NCBI GenBank assembly: GCA_023818965.1
Contig: JAMWCD010000005.1
Location: 186,001-250,000, forward strand
DNA: 64,000 bases
Source of the DNA: Candidatus Omnitrophota bacterium
Lineage (GTDB): Bacteria > Ratteibacteria > UBA8468 > B48-G9 > DTJG01
Direction: 5' to 3'
Shown: positions 52,537 to 60,578 of the stretch, one piece after another
Numbering within the stretch: position 1 is the first letter of the stretch
How the letters are laid out: each line of letters begins with the position of its first letter
Position numbers and translations under genes: made by a program
The notes under the pieces: model-generated
Told to the model about the DNA's origin: nothing
Seen by the model: the letters and a program-made list of their open reading frames with translations, nothing else
Database searches by the model: none

Positions 52537-53895
52537 ATGCCATTTTCCATTGATGAAATTTATGAAACCGCAAGGATGATCTTGTTTGAAAAACTTGATA
52601 TCAGAACAACCACTCTTGGTATCAACATCAAGGACTGTGTAAGTTCAAATTTTGGCACATTTCAGAAAAACGTTTATCGTAAGATTGTCAAAATGGGTAA
52701 ATCCCTTGTTGAGAACGCAAAACAAATGGAAATTAAATACGGTATCCCAATTGTAAACAAAAGAATCTCCATTACCCCAATCACACTGGTAATGGAAATA
52801 CATTCAAAACCTGATAAATTTATCAAAATGGCTCAAACAATAGATTCAGCAGCAAAAGAAGCAGGAATTGATTTTGTTGGTGGTTTCGGGGCTCTTGTTC
52901 AAAAAGGGATGACAAAAACTGAAAAACTCTTGATTGATTGCCTTCCTGATGTTCTTGCCTCAACAGAAAGGGTTTGCTCATTTTTGAATGCTGGTACAAC
53001 ATCTTCAGGGATGAATCTTGATGCAATCAACCTTACTGGTAAGATGCTTCTTGAAACAGCGAACAAGACATCTAAAGGAATGGGTTGCTGTAAATTTGTC
53101 GTGTTTGTTAATGCTCCTGAAGATAACCCGTTTATGGCAGGTGCATTTCATGGACCTGGTGAACCTGACTTTTCTCTGAACATAGGAATCAGTGGCCCTG
53201 GAGTTGTAAGAAGCGTTGTTGAAAAAAACCGCGACTGTGATCTTACAGAACTATCTGAAATTATTAAAAAAACTGTTTTCAAGATTACAAGGGCAGGACA
53301 GCTTATCGGAAAGGAACTGGCAAAAAGAATGAAAGTACCTTTTGGAATTGTGGATATTTCACTTGCATCAACAATTGCTCCTGGTGATTCAGTGGCAAAG
53401 ATTATTGAAGCATTTGGTATAGAAAAAATTGGTGCGCCTGGTTCTACGCTTGCCATCGCACTTTTGGTAGATGCAGTAAAAAAGGGAGGAGCAATGGCAA
53501 GCAGTAATGTTGGTGGCTTGAGTGGGACATTTATTCCTATTAGCGAGGATGCAGGGATGGCAGATGCAGTAAGAAAGAAGGCATTGAATCTTGAAAAACT
53601 TGAAGCACTGACAGCAGTTTGTTCAGTGGGACTTGACATGATTGCAATACCTGGAAATACCCCTGCTGAAACAATCAGCGCAATCATTGCGGACGAACTT
53701 GCCATAGGAATCATCAATAACAAAACAACAGCAGTAAGAATTATCCCTGTACCCGGGAAAAAAGCAGGAGAAACTGTTAATTTTGGAGGACTTTTTGGGA
53801 AAATGCCTGTAATGGCTGTGAGCAAATTTTCGTCTAAGTCATTTATGAAACGGGGAGGAAGATTACCATCACCTGTTACTTCATTGAGAAACTAA
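52537..53895 (+). CDS. UPF0210 (DUF711) protein
   Basis: A 452-residue protein of normal length for UPF0210: ARMILFEKLDIRTTTLGINI, VPFGIVDISLASTIAPGDSV, GGAMASSNVGGLSGTFIPIS and CSVGLDMIAIPG. The fold is related to glycyl-radical or fuculose-type barrels, but the function is unknown. It pairs with the ACT gene as in many genomes. It ends in a 4-nt overlap with the convergent HAD gene. Confidence 0.92.
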   Translation: MPFSIDEIYETARMILFEKLDIRTTTLGINIKDCVSSNFGTFQKNVYRKIVKMGKSLVENAKQMEIKYGIPIVNKRISITPITLVMEIHSKPDKFIKMAQTIDSAAKEAGIDFVGGFGALVQKGMTKTEKLLIDCLPDVLASTERVCSFLNAGTTSSGMNLDAINLTGKMLLETANKTSKGMGCCKFVVFVNAPEDNPFMAGAFHGPGEPDFSLNIGISGPGVVRSVVEKNRDCDLTELSEIIKKTVFKITRAGQLIGKELAKRMKVPFGIVDISLASTIAPGDSVAKIIEAFGIEKIGAPGSTLAIALLVDAVKKGGAMASSNVGGLSGTFIPISEDAGMADAVRKKALNLEKLEALTAVCSVGLDMIAIPGNTPAETISAIIADELAIGIINNKTTAVRIIPVPGKKAGETVNFGGLFGKMPVMAVSKFSSKSFMKRGGRLPSPVTSLRN

Positions 53896-54560
53896 TCTTC
53901 CTGACAGATTTTATTGATGACATCCACAATTTCGCAAAAATCATCAGTTTTACAAACATAATTTGCAATTTGACTGAGATGATCAGATACACTATTGAAA
54001 GCGATCGAAAAACCTGCCAGTTTTAGCATTGGAATATCTCCTTCGCTATCACCCACACAAATTGTTTCTTCAGGCAAAATTTTATATCTTCCGAGGATTT
54101 TCTTTAAAATTTTTCCTTTTTCTCCATGAGAAATATTAATTCTTACTCCGCCGGTCAAAATTCCATTTTTTGAAAGTAATCTGTTTGAAACAACAACATT
54201 AAATCCGATTTCTTTTTTGAGTTTTTCAGCAATATACTGCAGACCTGTGGATAATGCAATCAGAAAAAAACCTTTCTTTTTCAGTTCAATCAAACACTCT
54301 TTTGCATGTTTTGTATATGGAACATCAGAAAAAATTTCAGCAATTTTTGATTCAGACATACCTTTCCAGTGTGAAGCATCGAGTTTACAAAACTGCCTGT
54401 AACTGATTTTGCCTGCATTAAATAAATCCTGATACCTGCACGCCAGAATATCCCAGTTGCCAAGTTTTTCGTGAATATATCTCCATGAACTTACTGGTTT
54501 CACAATAGTGCCATCAATGTCAAAAGCAATTGCAATATATTTACCTGTTCTTTTTTTCAA
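53892..54560 (-). CDS. HAD-superfamily (class IB) phosphatase
   Basis: A 222-residue phosphoserine-phosphatase-like HAD: nucleophile motif AFDIDGTIVK, motif II IALSTGL, Lys in SHGEKGKIL, motif IV VGDSEGDIPML. A helical cap follows motif I. Candidate substrates are phosphoserine or another small phosphate ester. GGAAGGAG stands 8 nt before a TTG at 54560, which I take as the start; the TTG at 54581 lacks a ribosome site. It overlaps rlmN by about 20 nt. Confidence 0.86.
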   Translation of the reverse strand: MKKRTGKYIAIAFDIDGTIVKPVSSWRYIHEKLGNWDILACRYQDLFNAGKISYRQFCKLDASHWKGMSESKIAEIFSDVPYTKHAKECLIELKKKGFFLIALSTGLQYIAEKLKKEIGFNVVVSNRLLSKNGILTGGVRINISHGEKGKILKKILGRYKILPEETICVGDSEGDIPMLKLAGFSIAFNSVSDHLSQIANYVCKTDDFCEIVDVINKICQED

Positions 54561-55584
54561 CGTCAAATCTCCTTCCTGCAAGCTGTCCGCACGCTGCCTT
54601 AATGTCCTTACCCCTTGAGTATCTTACAGTTGCCCTGATAGAATGTCTCTTCAATTCTGCCACAAACCATGAAATTTTTTCCATGTCAGGACATCTAAAA
54701 TTAATCCCTTCCACAGGACTGAATGGAATCACGTTGATATCAGCATCAAGCCCCTTAACAATTTTTATTAATTGAAAAAGATGTTTTTCAGTATCATTGA
54801 CATCTTCAATCAGAATATATTCAAAGGTAATGCGCCTGCCAGTATGGCTGATGTAATATTTACATGCATTCAAAAGTTCAGATACACTGTATTTGTTATT
54901 GATTGGCATAAGTAAACTGCGAGTACGATCGTCTGGTGCATGAAGAGAAATAGATAAACGAACCTGTTTACCAAAGTCAGAAAATTTTTTTATACAAGGA
55001 ACAATTCCTGCAGTAGAAACAGTAATTTTTCTCGCACCAATATTTAAACCGTTTTTCTCATTTATAATTTTTATTGCCTTTAAGACAGAGTCATAATTGT
55101 CAAATGGTTCTCCCATACCCATAAAAACAATATTTGAAATTCTCACATTTTCTTTGAATCTGATAAAAAGAATTTGACCGAGTATTTCTGAAACATCAAG
55201 ATTTCTGATAAATCCTATTTTTCCGCTGGCACAAAACACACAACCAAATTTACAACCAACCTGCGTGGAAACACACACTGTAATCCTGTCTTCTTCAGGA
55301 ATCATAACTGACTCAATATAATTCCCGTCAGACAAACGAAAAAGAAATTTTTTGGTTCCATCCTGTGATACAAATTTTTCCACAAGTTTCAGAAAATCAA
55401 CTGAAAAATTTTCACTTAAATAATTTCTCATATCCTGCGGAATATCTGTCATCTGAAAAAAATCATCCACCCCTTTTTTATAAAGCCATTGAAAAATTTG
55501 CTCTGCCCTGAAAGCCGGCTGTCCCAAACCGACAACCATTTCCTTTATTTCCTCAAGGTCGAAATTTCTAATATTTTTCTTCAT
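54541..55584 (-). CDS. rlmN: Dual-specificity RNA methyltransferase RlmN
   Basis: A 347-residue radical SAM methyl synthase for A2503 of 23S rRNA, and usually A37 of some tRNAs. It shows QIFQWLYKKG at the N-terminus, the radical SAM triad in CVSTQVGCKFGCVFCASGKI, VFMGMGEPFDNY, LSISLHAPDD, and the C-terminal catalytic Cys in VRYSRGKDIKAACGQL; the other catalytic Cys falls in CVSTQ. Length is normal. It overlaps the PP-loop gene by 17 nt. Confidence 0.95.
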   Translation of the reverse strand: MKKNIRNFDLEEIKEMVVGLGQPAFRAEQIFQWLYKKGVDDFFQMTDIPQDMRNYLSENFSVDFLKLVEKFVSQDGTKKFLFRLSDGNYIESVMIPEEDRITVCVSTQVGCKFGCVFCASGKIGFIRNLDVSEILGQILFIRFKENVRISNIVFMGMGEPFDNYDSVLKAIKIINEKNGLNIGARKITVSTAGIVPCIKKFSDFGKQVRLSISLHAPDDRTRSLLMPINNKYSVSELLNACKYYISHTGRRITFEYILIEDVNDTEKHLFQLIKIVKGLDADINVIPFSPVEGINFRCPDMEKISWFVAELKRHSIRATVRYSRGKDIKAACGQLAGRRFDVEKKNR

Positions 55585-56518
55585 AGGGTGCTAATGTTTT
55601 TTTAATCTCCCAGAGTAGAGAGGGCACTTTCTTTAATTTTTCCTGCTTTGTATATGTAAGAACCTTTTCTTTTGCGTATTCAATAACTTCATTATTTATT
55701 TCATTACCCCTGATGATGCATAGTGGAGATGGAACATTTTTTATAACAAGGGAAACATCATTTTTTTTCGTTAGATTCAAAATAATCTTATTTTCACACT
55801 CGTTTCTTCCAATGACAATCAGGATGCTATTATACCAGAATACTCTTCCATGCTTAATCAATTCAGCATCATCAAGGTCGCATTGTTGCCTTTTTTCAAA
55901 GAGTTCTTTTATTTTTCCAGCATAAATTCTGTCAGTCAGCAAACAACCTCCAGCCGGAGGAAGATACGTTTTTATTCCTTTTTCCTGCGCAATCAATAAT
56001 TGTTGCTTTCTTGACCTGCCTGAAATGGCAAGAAGTTTTTCCCTGTTCACAATCTTCTCAATCTCAGGTATGGTTGGTTTGAGCAGTAGCGCAGAAAGTG
56101 GTCTGAGAATTTTTCCTTCCATACCTGATTTTTTCTCAATAATATCAAAAAACTTTTGCCTCTGGGAGAATGGTCTCTGGTCAAGAACTTCTCCGGTAAA
56201 AATAAAAGAAGCTTTTTCTTTTGCCATTATTTCTGCACCTTTTTTGACCATGTAAATTTTACAATCAATACACGGATTCATTCCTGCACCGTATCCAAAT
56301 TCAGGATTTTTTACCAGTGAAAGATAGTCATCCCCAACCCGAATAATTTTTGCTTTTAATCCCATAAAATCAATTTCTTTCTCTTTCATATACTCGGAGT
56401 GGAAAAACGGAGACACAAACATTACAGGAATTACCTCTATACCCTGTTCAAGCATCAAGCAGGTTGCAATTATTGAATCAAGCCCACCAGAAACAAGTCC
56501 AATCGCCTTTATTTTCAT
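55568..56518 (-). CDS. PP-loop ATPase, ThiI/MnmA-like thiouridylase
   Basis: A 316-residue protein: PP-loop LVSGGLDSIIATCLM, MNPCIDCKIYMVKKGAEIM (CxxC), FTGEVLDQRPFSQR and YLPPAGGCLLTD. This matches the tRNA 2-/4-thiouridine synthase-like proteins common in Thermodesulfobacteria and Deltaproteobacteria. The start at 56518 gives the family N-terminus. TAAAAT lies 8 nt upstream on the minus strand. It is divergent from purB with a 66-nt spacer. Confidence 0.85.
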   Translation of the reverse strand: MKIKAIGLVSGGLDSIIATCLMLEQGIEVIPVMFVSPFFHSEYMKEKEIDFMGLKAKIIRVGDDYLSLVKNPEFGYGAGMNPCIDCKIYMVKKGAEIMAKEKASFIFTGEVLDQRPFSQRQKFFDIIEKKSGMEGKILRPLSALLLKPTIPEIEKIVNREKLLAISGRSRKQQLLIAQEKGIKTYLPPAGGCLLTDRIYAGKIKELFEKRQQCDLDDAELIKHGRVFWYNSILIVIGRNECENKIILNLTKKNDVSLVIKNVPSPLCIIRGNEINNEVIEYAKEKVLTYTKQEKLKKVPSLLWEIKKTLAPYEEKY

Positions 56519-56526
56519 AATTAGAA

Positions 56527-56532
56527 ATTTTA
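56527..56532 (-). promoter_or_regulatory. -10 box of the PP-loop gene
   Basis: TAAAAT on the minus strand 8 nt from the ATG at 56518. There is no good -35 and no Shine-Dalgarno. Confidence 0.35.
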
Positions 56533-56549
56533 CCACAGGATGCCACATT

Positions 56550-56578
56550 TTGACTTATGAAAGCATGTAAAATAAAAT
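56550..56578 (+). promoter_or_regulatory. Promoter of purB, apparently leaderless
   Basis: TTGACT (56550-56555), exactly 17 bp, TAAAAT (56573-56578), then 6 nt to the ATG at 56585. The predicted +1 is the A of the start codon. No Shine-Dalgarno is present. Confidence 0.65.
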
Positions 56579-56584
56579 ATAGGC

Positions 56585-57874
56585 ATGATTCCCCGATACA
56601 CAAGAAAACAAATGGGCGATGTCTGGTCTGATGAAAGCAAGTTTTCAACATACCTTGCTGTGGAAATTGCTGTTGTCGAAGCATACACAGAACTTGGAAT
56701 CATACCAAAAGATGTGGCAAAGCATATTAAAGAAAATGCAAGAATTGATATCAGGCGAATTGAAGAAATAGAAAAACTTACAAATCATGACATTATTGCT
56801 TTTGTTGAACAGGTAGGTGAAACAATTGGAGACGCAAGTAGATATTTCCATTATGGAATGACATCCTCTGATTTGATTGATACTGCAACAAATCTCCTTC
56901 TTGTAAAGGCAACAAATATTTTAATTGATGACCTTGTAAAATTCTCAGACACATTAAAACAAAAAGCGCTGCAGTATAAAAATCTGGCACAGATTGGAAG
57001 AACTCATGGAATTCATGCAGAACCAATCACCTTTGGCTTTAAGATTGCAACATGGTATTTTGAAACGAAAAGAAATATTGAACGATTAAAACAGGCACTC
57101 TCTGAAATCAGGGTTGGAAAAATTTCAGGGGCAGTTGGCACATATTCCAATATTCATCCTGATGTAGAGAAACTTGTCTGTAAGAAATTAAATTTAGAAC
57201 CTGAATCTTTTTCAACTCAGATTATTTCAAGAGACAGGTATGCTGCCTACATTGCAAATCTTGGTATCGTTGCCTCATCCTTCGAAAAAATCGCACTGCA
57301 AATACGACTCCTTCAACAAACAGAAATCAGCGAGGTTGCAGAGCCGTTTGGAAAAGGACAAAAAGGTTCTTCTGCAATGCCACATAAAAGAAATCCCATA
57401 CTGTGTGAAAGGATATGTGGACTGTCAAGAATTATTAGAAACAATGTTATATCAGCAATGGAAAATGTTGCGCTGTGGCATGAAAGAGATATCAGCCATT
57501 CATCAGCAGAAAGAATTATTTTTCCAGAAACAACAATTGTGCTTGACTATATAATAAACCTGGCTGACAGAGTAATCTCAGACATTGATGTATTCCCTGA
57601 AGAGATGGAAAAAAATCTCAATCTTACACAAGGATTAATTTTTTCTCAAAAAGTACTTTTGCTTTTGTGTGACAAAGGACTTCCAAGAAAGCAGGCATAC
57701 GAAATTGTTCAAAAAAATGCCATGAGAAGTAAAAACGAAAAAAGGCATTTTATGGAAGTTCTTCTTGATGATGAAATTGTAAAAAAATACCTTTCTGAGC
57801 AGGAAATCCGTGACTGCTTTGATATAAAATGGTATCTTCGAAATATTGACCATCTTTTCGACAAAATCAAATGA
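56585..57874 (+). CDS. purB: Adenylosuccinate lyase
   Basis: A 429-residue fumarase-superfamily enzyme acting twice in purine synthesis (SAICAR to AICAR, adenylosuccinate to AMP). It shows MIPRYTRKQMGDVWSDESKF, EAYTELGIIP, the His loop GRTHGIHAEPITFG, and the superfamily signature GSSAMPHKRNPILCER with the catalytic Ser. Length and N-terminus are canonical. It is first in a run with the ApgM-like, folK, panC and panD genes. Confidence 0.96.
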   Translation: MIPRYTRKQMGDVWSDESKFSTYLAVEIAVVEAYTELGIIPKDVAKHIKENARIDIRRIEEIEKLTNHDIIAFVEQVGETIGDASRYFHYGMTSSDLIDTATNLLLVKATNILIDDLVKFSDTLKQKALQYKNLAQIGRTHGIHAEPITFGFKIATWYFETKRNIERLKQALSEIRVGKISGAVGTYSNIHPDVEKLVCKKLNLEPESFSTQIISRDRYAAYIANLGIVASSFEKIALQIRLLQQTEISEVAEPFGKGQKGSSAMPHKRNPILCERICGLSRIIRNNVISAMENVALWHERDISHSSAERIIFPETTIVLDYIINLADRVISDIDVFPEEMEKNLNLTQGLIFSQKVLLLLCDKGLPRKQAYEIVQKNAMRSKNEKRHFMEVLLDDEIVKKYLSEQEIRDCFDIKWYLRNIDHLFDKIK

Positions 57875-58899
57875 CAGTAACTTTTCTTTCTTTTTTCAAT
57901 GGATATTTTTTGTTTGAGAAAAAAAGAAATTCTGGAGCGGCAATAGAAAAATGTAATATTGAAAACTTCGGACTTATCCAGAATCGTGGCTTATGGATAA
58001 AAAATTTTGTTTCCGTTCTTCCTGAATTACACTATTTCAAATTCTTCCAGTATCCTGAAAATCAGTTCCCTGGCTCAAGTATCATTAAAGCCCTGAGCAA
58101 AAAAATTGAAATTAATGAGGATTGCTCTTATTTTCTCGCTGATTTTATGACAGTTGATGGAACACGTATTGTTGGCAATAACAGTATTTCTCAACAGGAA
58201 ACAAAAATTCTTGCCGAAGAAATTCGTGAAACTTTTGATTACTTTGACTTCATTGTGATTAAACCTGGACAGATTCTTGCATGGTTCCCCGGGAAATTTC
58301 CATATTTAAAGTTCGCAATGCCATTTCAGTTGATTAATAGAAATTATACTGATTTTCTTGCTGAAAAAACGACGCCCAAAACAATTGCAAGGATTGTGAA
58401 AAATTCCTACCGCCTGCTTGATAAACATCCTGTAAACAAAGTAAAGGTGGACCTTGGAGAAAATCCTGCAAATTTCCTGTGGTTTCACAGTCAGAATATA
58501 AAAACAAACAAGATTATTCCCCTGTCAGAAAGAGTGAAATGTAAGACAATTTTCTGGCCTGAAACTTCTGAGTGTGCAGATATTGCAAACTTTTTAGGAT
58601 TTGATATTGTTAAAGAAATTCCTGAAAATCTTGATGATAACACCTTATTGTGGATTGATATTTGTCCACAAAGCAAGGATTTGATCGGTTTGATACATAC
58701 ATGGGAATCAGTTGATAAAAATTTTTTACCCTTTCTAATTGAAAACTCAAATAAGTTTTTGGTTGAATTCAACAACGGCTTTTATAAGGATAAAAGCTTT
58801 TGCCTCAGTTTTCTTTACCCTGAAAATGAAATCAGTTTCATAAAAAAAATTGTCATGTTAAAAAAACTTCCTGGTTATTTTCTAATTTCAAATGGTTGA
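57871..58899 (+). CDS. ApgM-like protein lacking the catalytic domain parts (probable pseudoenzyme)
   Basis: A 342-residue protein that fits archaeal-type cofactor-independent phosphoglycerate mutase only in the middle. FPGSSIIKALSKKIEINEDC and LADFMTVDGTRIVGNNSISQ recall the ApgM RCNLVTV-type block, and LLDKHPVNKVKVDLGENPAN followed by FLWFHSQN recalls the HPVN...GK-PAN-W segment. The N-terminal metal motif (DGM-x-D) and the C-terminal His/Asp metal ligands are not seen, and the sequence is Phe-rich and fast-evolving. It may be structural or regulatory. Overlaps: ATGA with purB, 8 nt with folK. Confidence 0.6.
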   Translation: MTVTFLSFFNGYFLFEKKRNSGAAIEKCNIENFGLIQNRGLWIKNFVSVLPELHYFKFFQYPENQFPGSSIIKALSKKIEINEDCSYFLADFMTVDGTRIVGNNSISQQETKILAEEIRETFDYFDFIVIKPGQILAWFPGKFPYLKFAMPFQLINRNYTDFLAEKTTPKTIARIVKNSYRLLDKHPVNKVKVDLGENPANFLWFHSQNIKTNKIIPLSERVKCKTIFWPETSECADIANFLGFDIVKEIPENLDDNTLLWIDICPQSKDLIGLIHTWESVDKNFLPFLIENSNKFLVEFNNGFYKDKSFCLSFLYPENEISFIKKIVMLKKLPGYFLISNG

Positions 58900-59404
58900 A
58901 GTAATGATCGGTTTTGGGAGTAATCTCGGGAATCGCCGAAAAAACATCATTGATGCAATAAAAAAAATGTCAGAAGGTATTGATATCATCAAAATTTCTA
59001 AAATTTACAGGACGCAACCACAGGAAAATGTTTCAGGAGAATGGTTTTTAAACGGAGTAGTTTGTGGAAAAACGTCTATGAAACCTGATGTACTTTTGCA
59101 ATTTCTCCAATCAATTGAGCAAACAATGGGAAGACCAAAAAATCACAAAAAAAATACAGCAAGAACCATTGATCTTGACATATTGTTTTATGGAAACCGC
59201 ATCATAAAAAAGAAAAATCTGATAGTCCCGCATCCAAAAATTGCAAAAAGGGGCTTTGTATTAAAGGGACTGGTTCAAATTTCACCTGATTTTTTGCATC
59301 CTGAATTAAAAAAAACCATCAAACAATTGTGGGAGGAGTTTCAAAATGGAAATATTAAAAAAGAAAAGCCAGGTAAGAGAACTGGTAAACAAAGAAAGAA
59401 GTAA
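58892..59404 (+). CDS. folK: 2-amino-4-hydroxy-6-hydroxymethyldihydropteridine diphosphokinase
   Basis: A 170-residue HPPK of the folate pathway: MIGFGSNLGNRRKNI, YRTQPQENVSGEWFLNGVV, then RTIDLDILFYG with the magnesium-binding Asp pair and VPHPKIAKRGFVL. The Lys-rich tail (about 150-170) is coded where panC begins: the two genes overlap by 59 nt, so the tail may be an accident of overlap. It starts 8 nt before the end of the ApgM-like gene. Confidence 0.93.
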   Translation: MVEVMIGFGSNLGNRRKNIIDAIKKMSEGIDIIKISKIYRTQPQENVSGEWFLNGVVCGKTSMKPDVLLQFLQSIEQTMGRPKNHKKNTARTIDLDILFYGNRIIKKKNLIVPHPKIAKRGFVLKGLVQISPDFLHPELKKTIKQLWEEFQNGNIKKEKPGKRTGKQRKK

Positions 59405-60188
59405 AAAACAAATCATAGGATTTGTTCCTACGATGGGCTATCTCCATCAAGGACATTTATCCCTGATAAAAAAAGCAAAAAACGATGGATGTTTTACTAT
59501 TGTTTCAATCTTTGTCAATCCTTTACAGTTTGGACCTTCAGAAGATTTTCAGAGATATCCACGGGATACAGAAAGGGATTTAAAACTATTGAAGGAAGCG
59601 AATGCTGATGCTGTTTTCATCCCATCGGATGAAGAAATGTACAATTCAAATCATCTCACTTTTGTTAATGTGTCAAAGTTATCAGAGAAACTTGAAGGTT
59701 CATTCAGACCAGGACATTTTGCAGGGGTTTGCACTGTTTGTGCAAAACTATTTAACATTGTTCAACCTGATAGAGCATATTTTGGATGGAAGGATGCTCA
59801 ACAACTTATTATCATTAGAAAAATGGTAAGGGATCTTGATTTTAATATTTCAATTGTTCCAGTGGCAACAGTAAGAGAAGAAGACGGACTTGCTGCAAGT
59901 TCAAGAAATGTTTATCTTTCTCCTGATCAGAGGAAAAAAGCACTTGTTCTTTCAAGGGCTTTACAAAAAATAGAGCAGATGATAAAATTTGAAAGTGTCA
60001 TTGATGCAAATCTTTTGATTGAAGAAGGGAAAAAAATTATAAAATCAGAAGACGTAGAGCTTCAATATCTTGAAGCAGTTGAACTTGAAAATCTTGAACG
60101 AGTTGAAAAGATCAGGAAAAATACAGGAATCTTAGGAGCAATCAAAGTTGGAAATGTTCGGCTCATTGATAACCTGATTATGGAGTAA
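59346..60188 (+). CDS. panC: Pantothenate synthetase
   Basis: A 280-residue cytidylyltransferase-like enzyme joining pantoate and beta-alanine: VPTMGYLHQGHLSLIKKAK (HxGH motif), FVNPLQFGPSEDFQRYPR, FGWKDAQQLIIIRKMV and DGLAASSRNVYLS. Length is normal. GGAG stands before the ATG inside folK. panD follows 3 nt after the stop, giving both halves of the beta-alanine branch in one operon. Confidence 0.96.
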   Translation: MEILKKKSQVRELVNKERSKKQIIGFVPTMGYLHQGHLSLIKKAKNDGCFTIVSIFVNPLQFGPSEDFQRYPRDTERDLKLLKEANADAVFIPSDEEMYNSNHLTFVNVSKLSEKLEGSFRPGHFAGVCTVCAKLFNIVQPDRAYFGWKDAQQLIIIRKMVRDLDFNISIVPVATVREEDGLAASSRNVYLSPDQRKKALVLSRALQKIEQMIKFESVIDANLLIEEGKKIIKSEDVELQYLEAVELENLERVEKIRKNTGILGAIKVGNVRLIDNLIME

Positions 60189-60191
60189 AAA

Positions 60192-60578
60192 ATGTTATAC
60201 CCTGTATGCAGAACAAAAATTAAGGGAGGAAAAATTACAGGAAAGAAATTGTATTATGATGGCAGTATAACAATTTCCTCTGATATACTGAAAGCAGCCG
60301 GGATTCAACCTGGTGATATGGTAGAGGTTCTTAATTTAAATAATGGAGCAAGGGTTAGCACTTACGTCATAGAAGGTCCAGAGAAAACTGGTGAAATTTG
60401 TCCCAATGGACCAGCAGCAAGATTTTTTGAAGAAGGAGACGAAATAATAATTCTGGGAATATGTTTTGCAAACGAAAAGGAAAGAAAGCAGTTGAAAATG
60501 CGACTGGTCACATTGGCAGATAATAACAGAACCATAAAAATAGGAGGGGCACATGTCAGAAATAAAGAAAAGGATTAA
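60192..60578 (+). CDS. panD: Aspartate 1-decarboxylase
   Basis: A 128-residue pyruvoyl-dependent proenzyme making beta-alanine for PanC. The self-cleavage site Gly24-Ser25 is in YYDGSITISSDIL, at the usual position, followed by GDMVEVLNLNNGARVSTYVI and CPNGPAARFFEEGDEIIIL. In PanD the last of these is usually NGAAAR; here it is NGPAAR. It overlaps the radical SAM gene by 26 nt. Confidence 0.94.
   Translation: MLYPVCRTKIKGGKITGKKLYYDGSITISSDILKAAGIQPGDMVEVLNLNNGARVSTYVIEGPEKTGEICPNGPAARFFEEGDEIIILGICFANEKERKQLKMRLVTLADNNRTIKIGGAHVRNKEKD

Noticed and set aside
53148-53825. A 225-codon minus-strand frame
   Set aside because: It is fully antisense to UPF0210, which has clear family motifs; its Ala/Ser/Pro-rich sequence is typical of a shadow frame.
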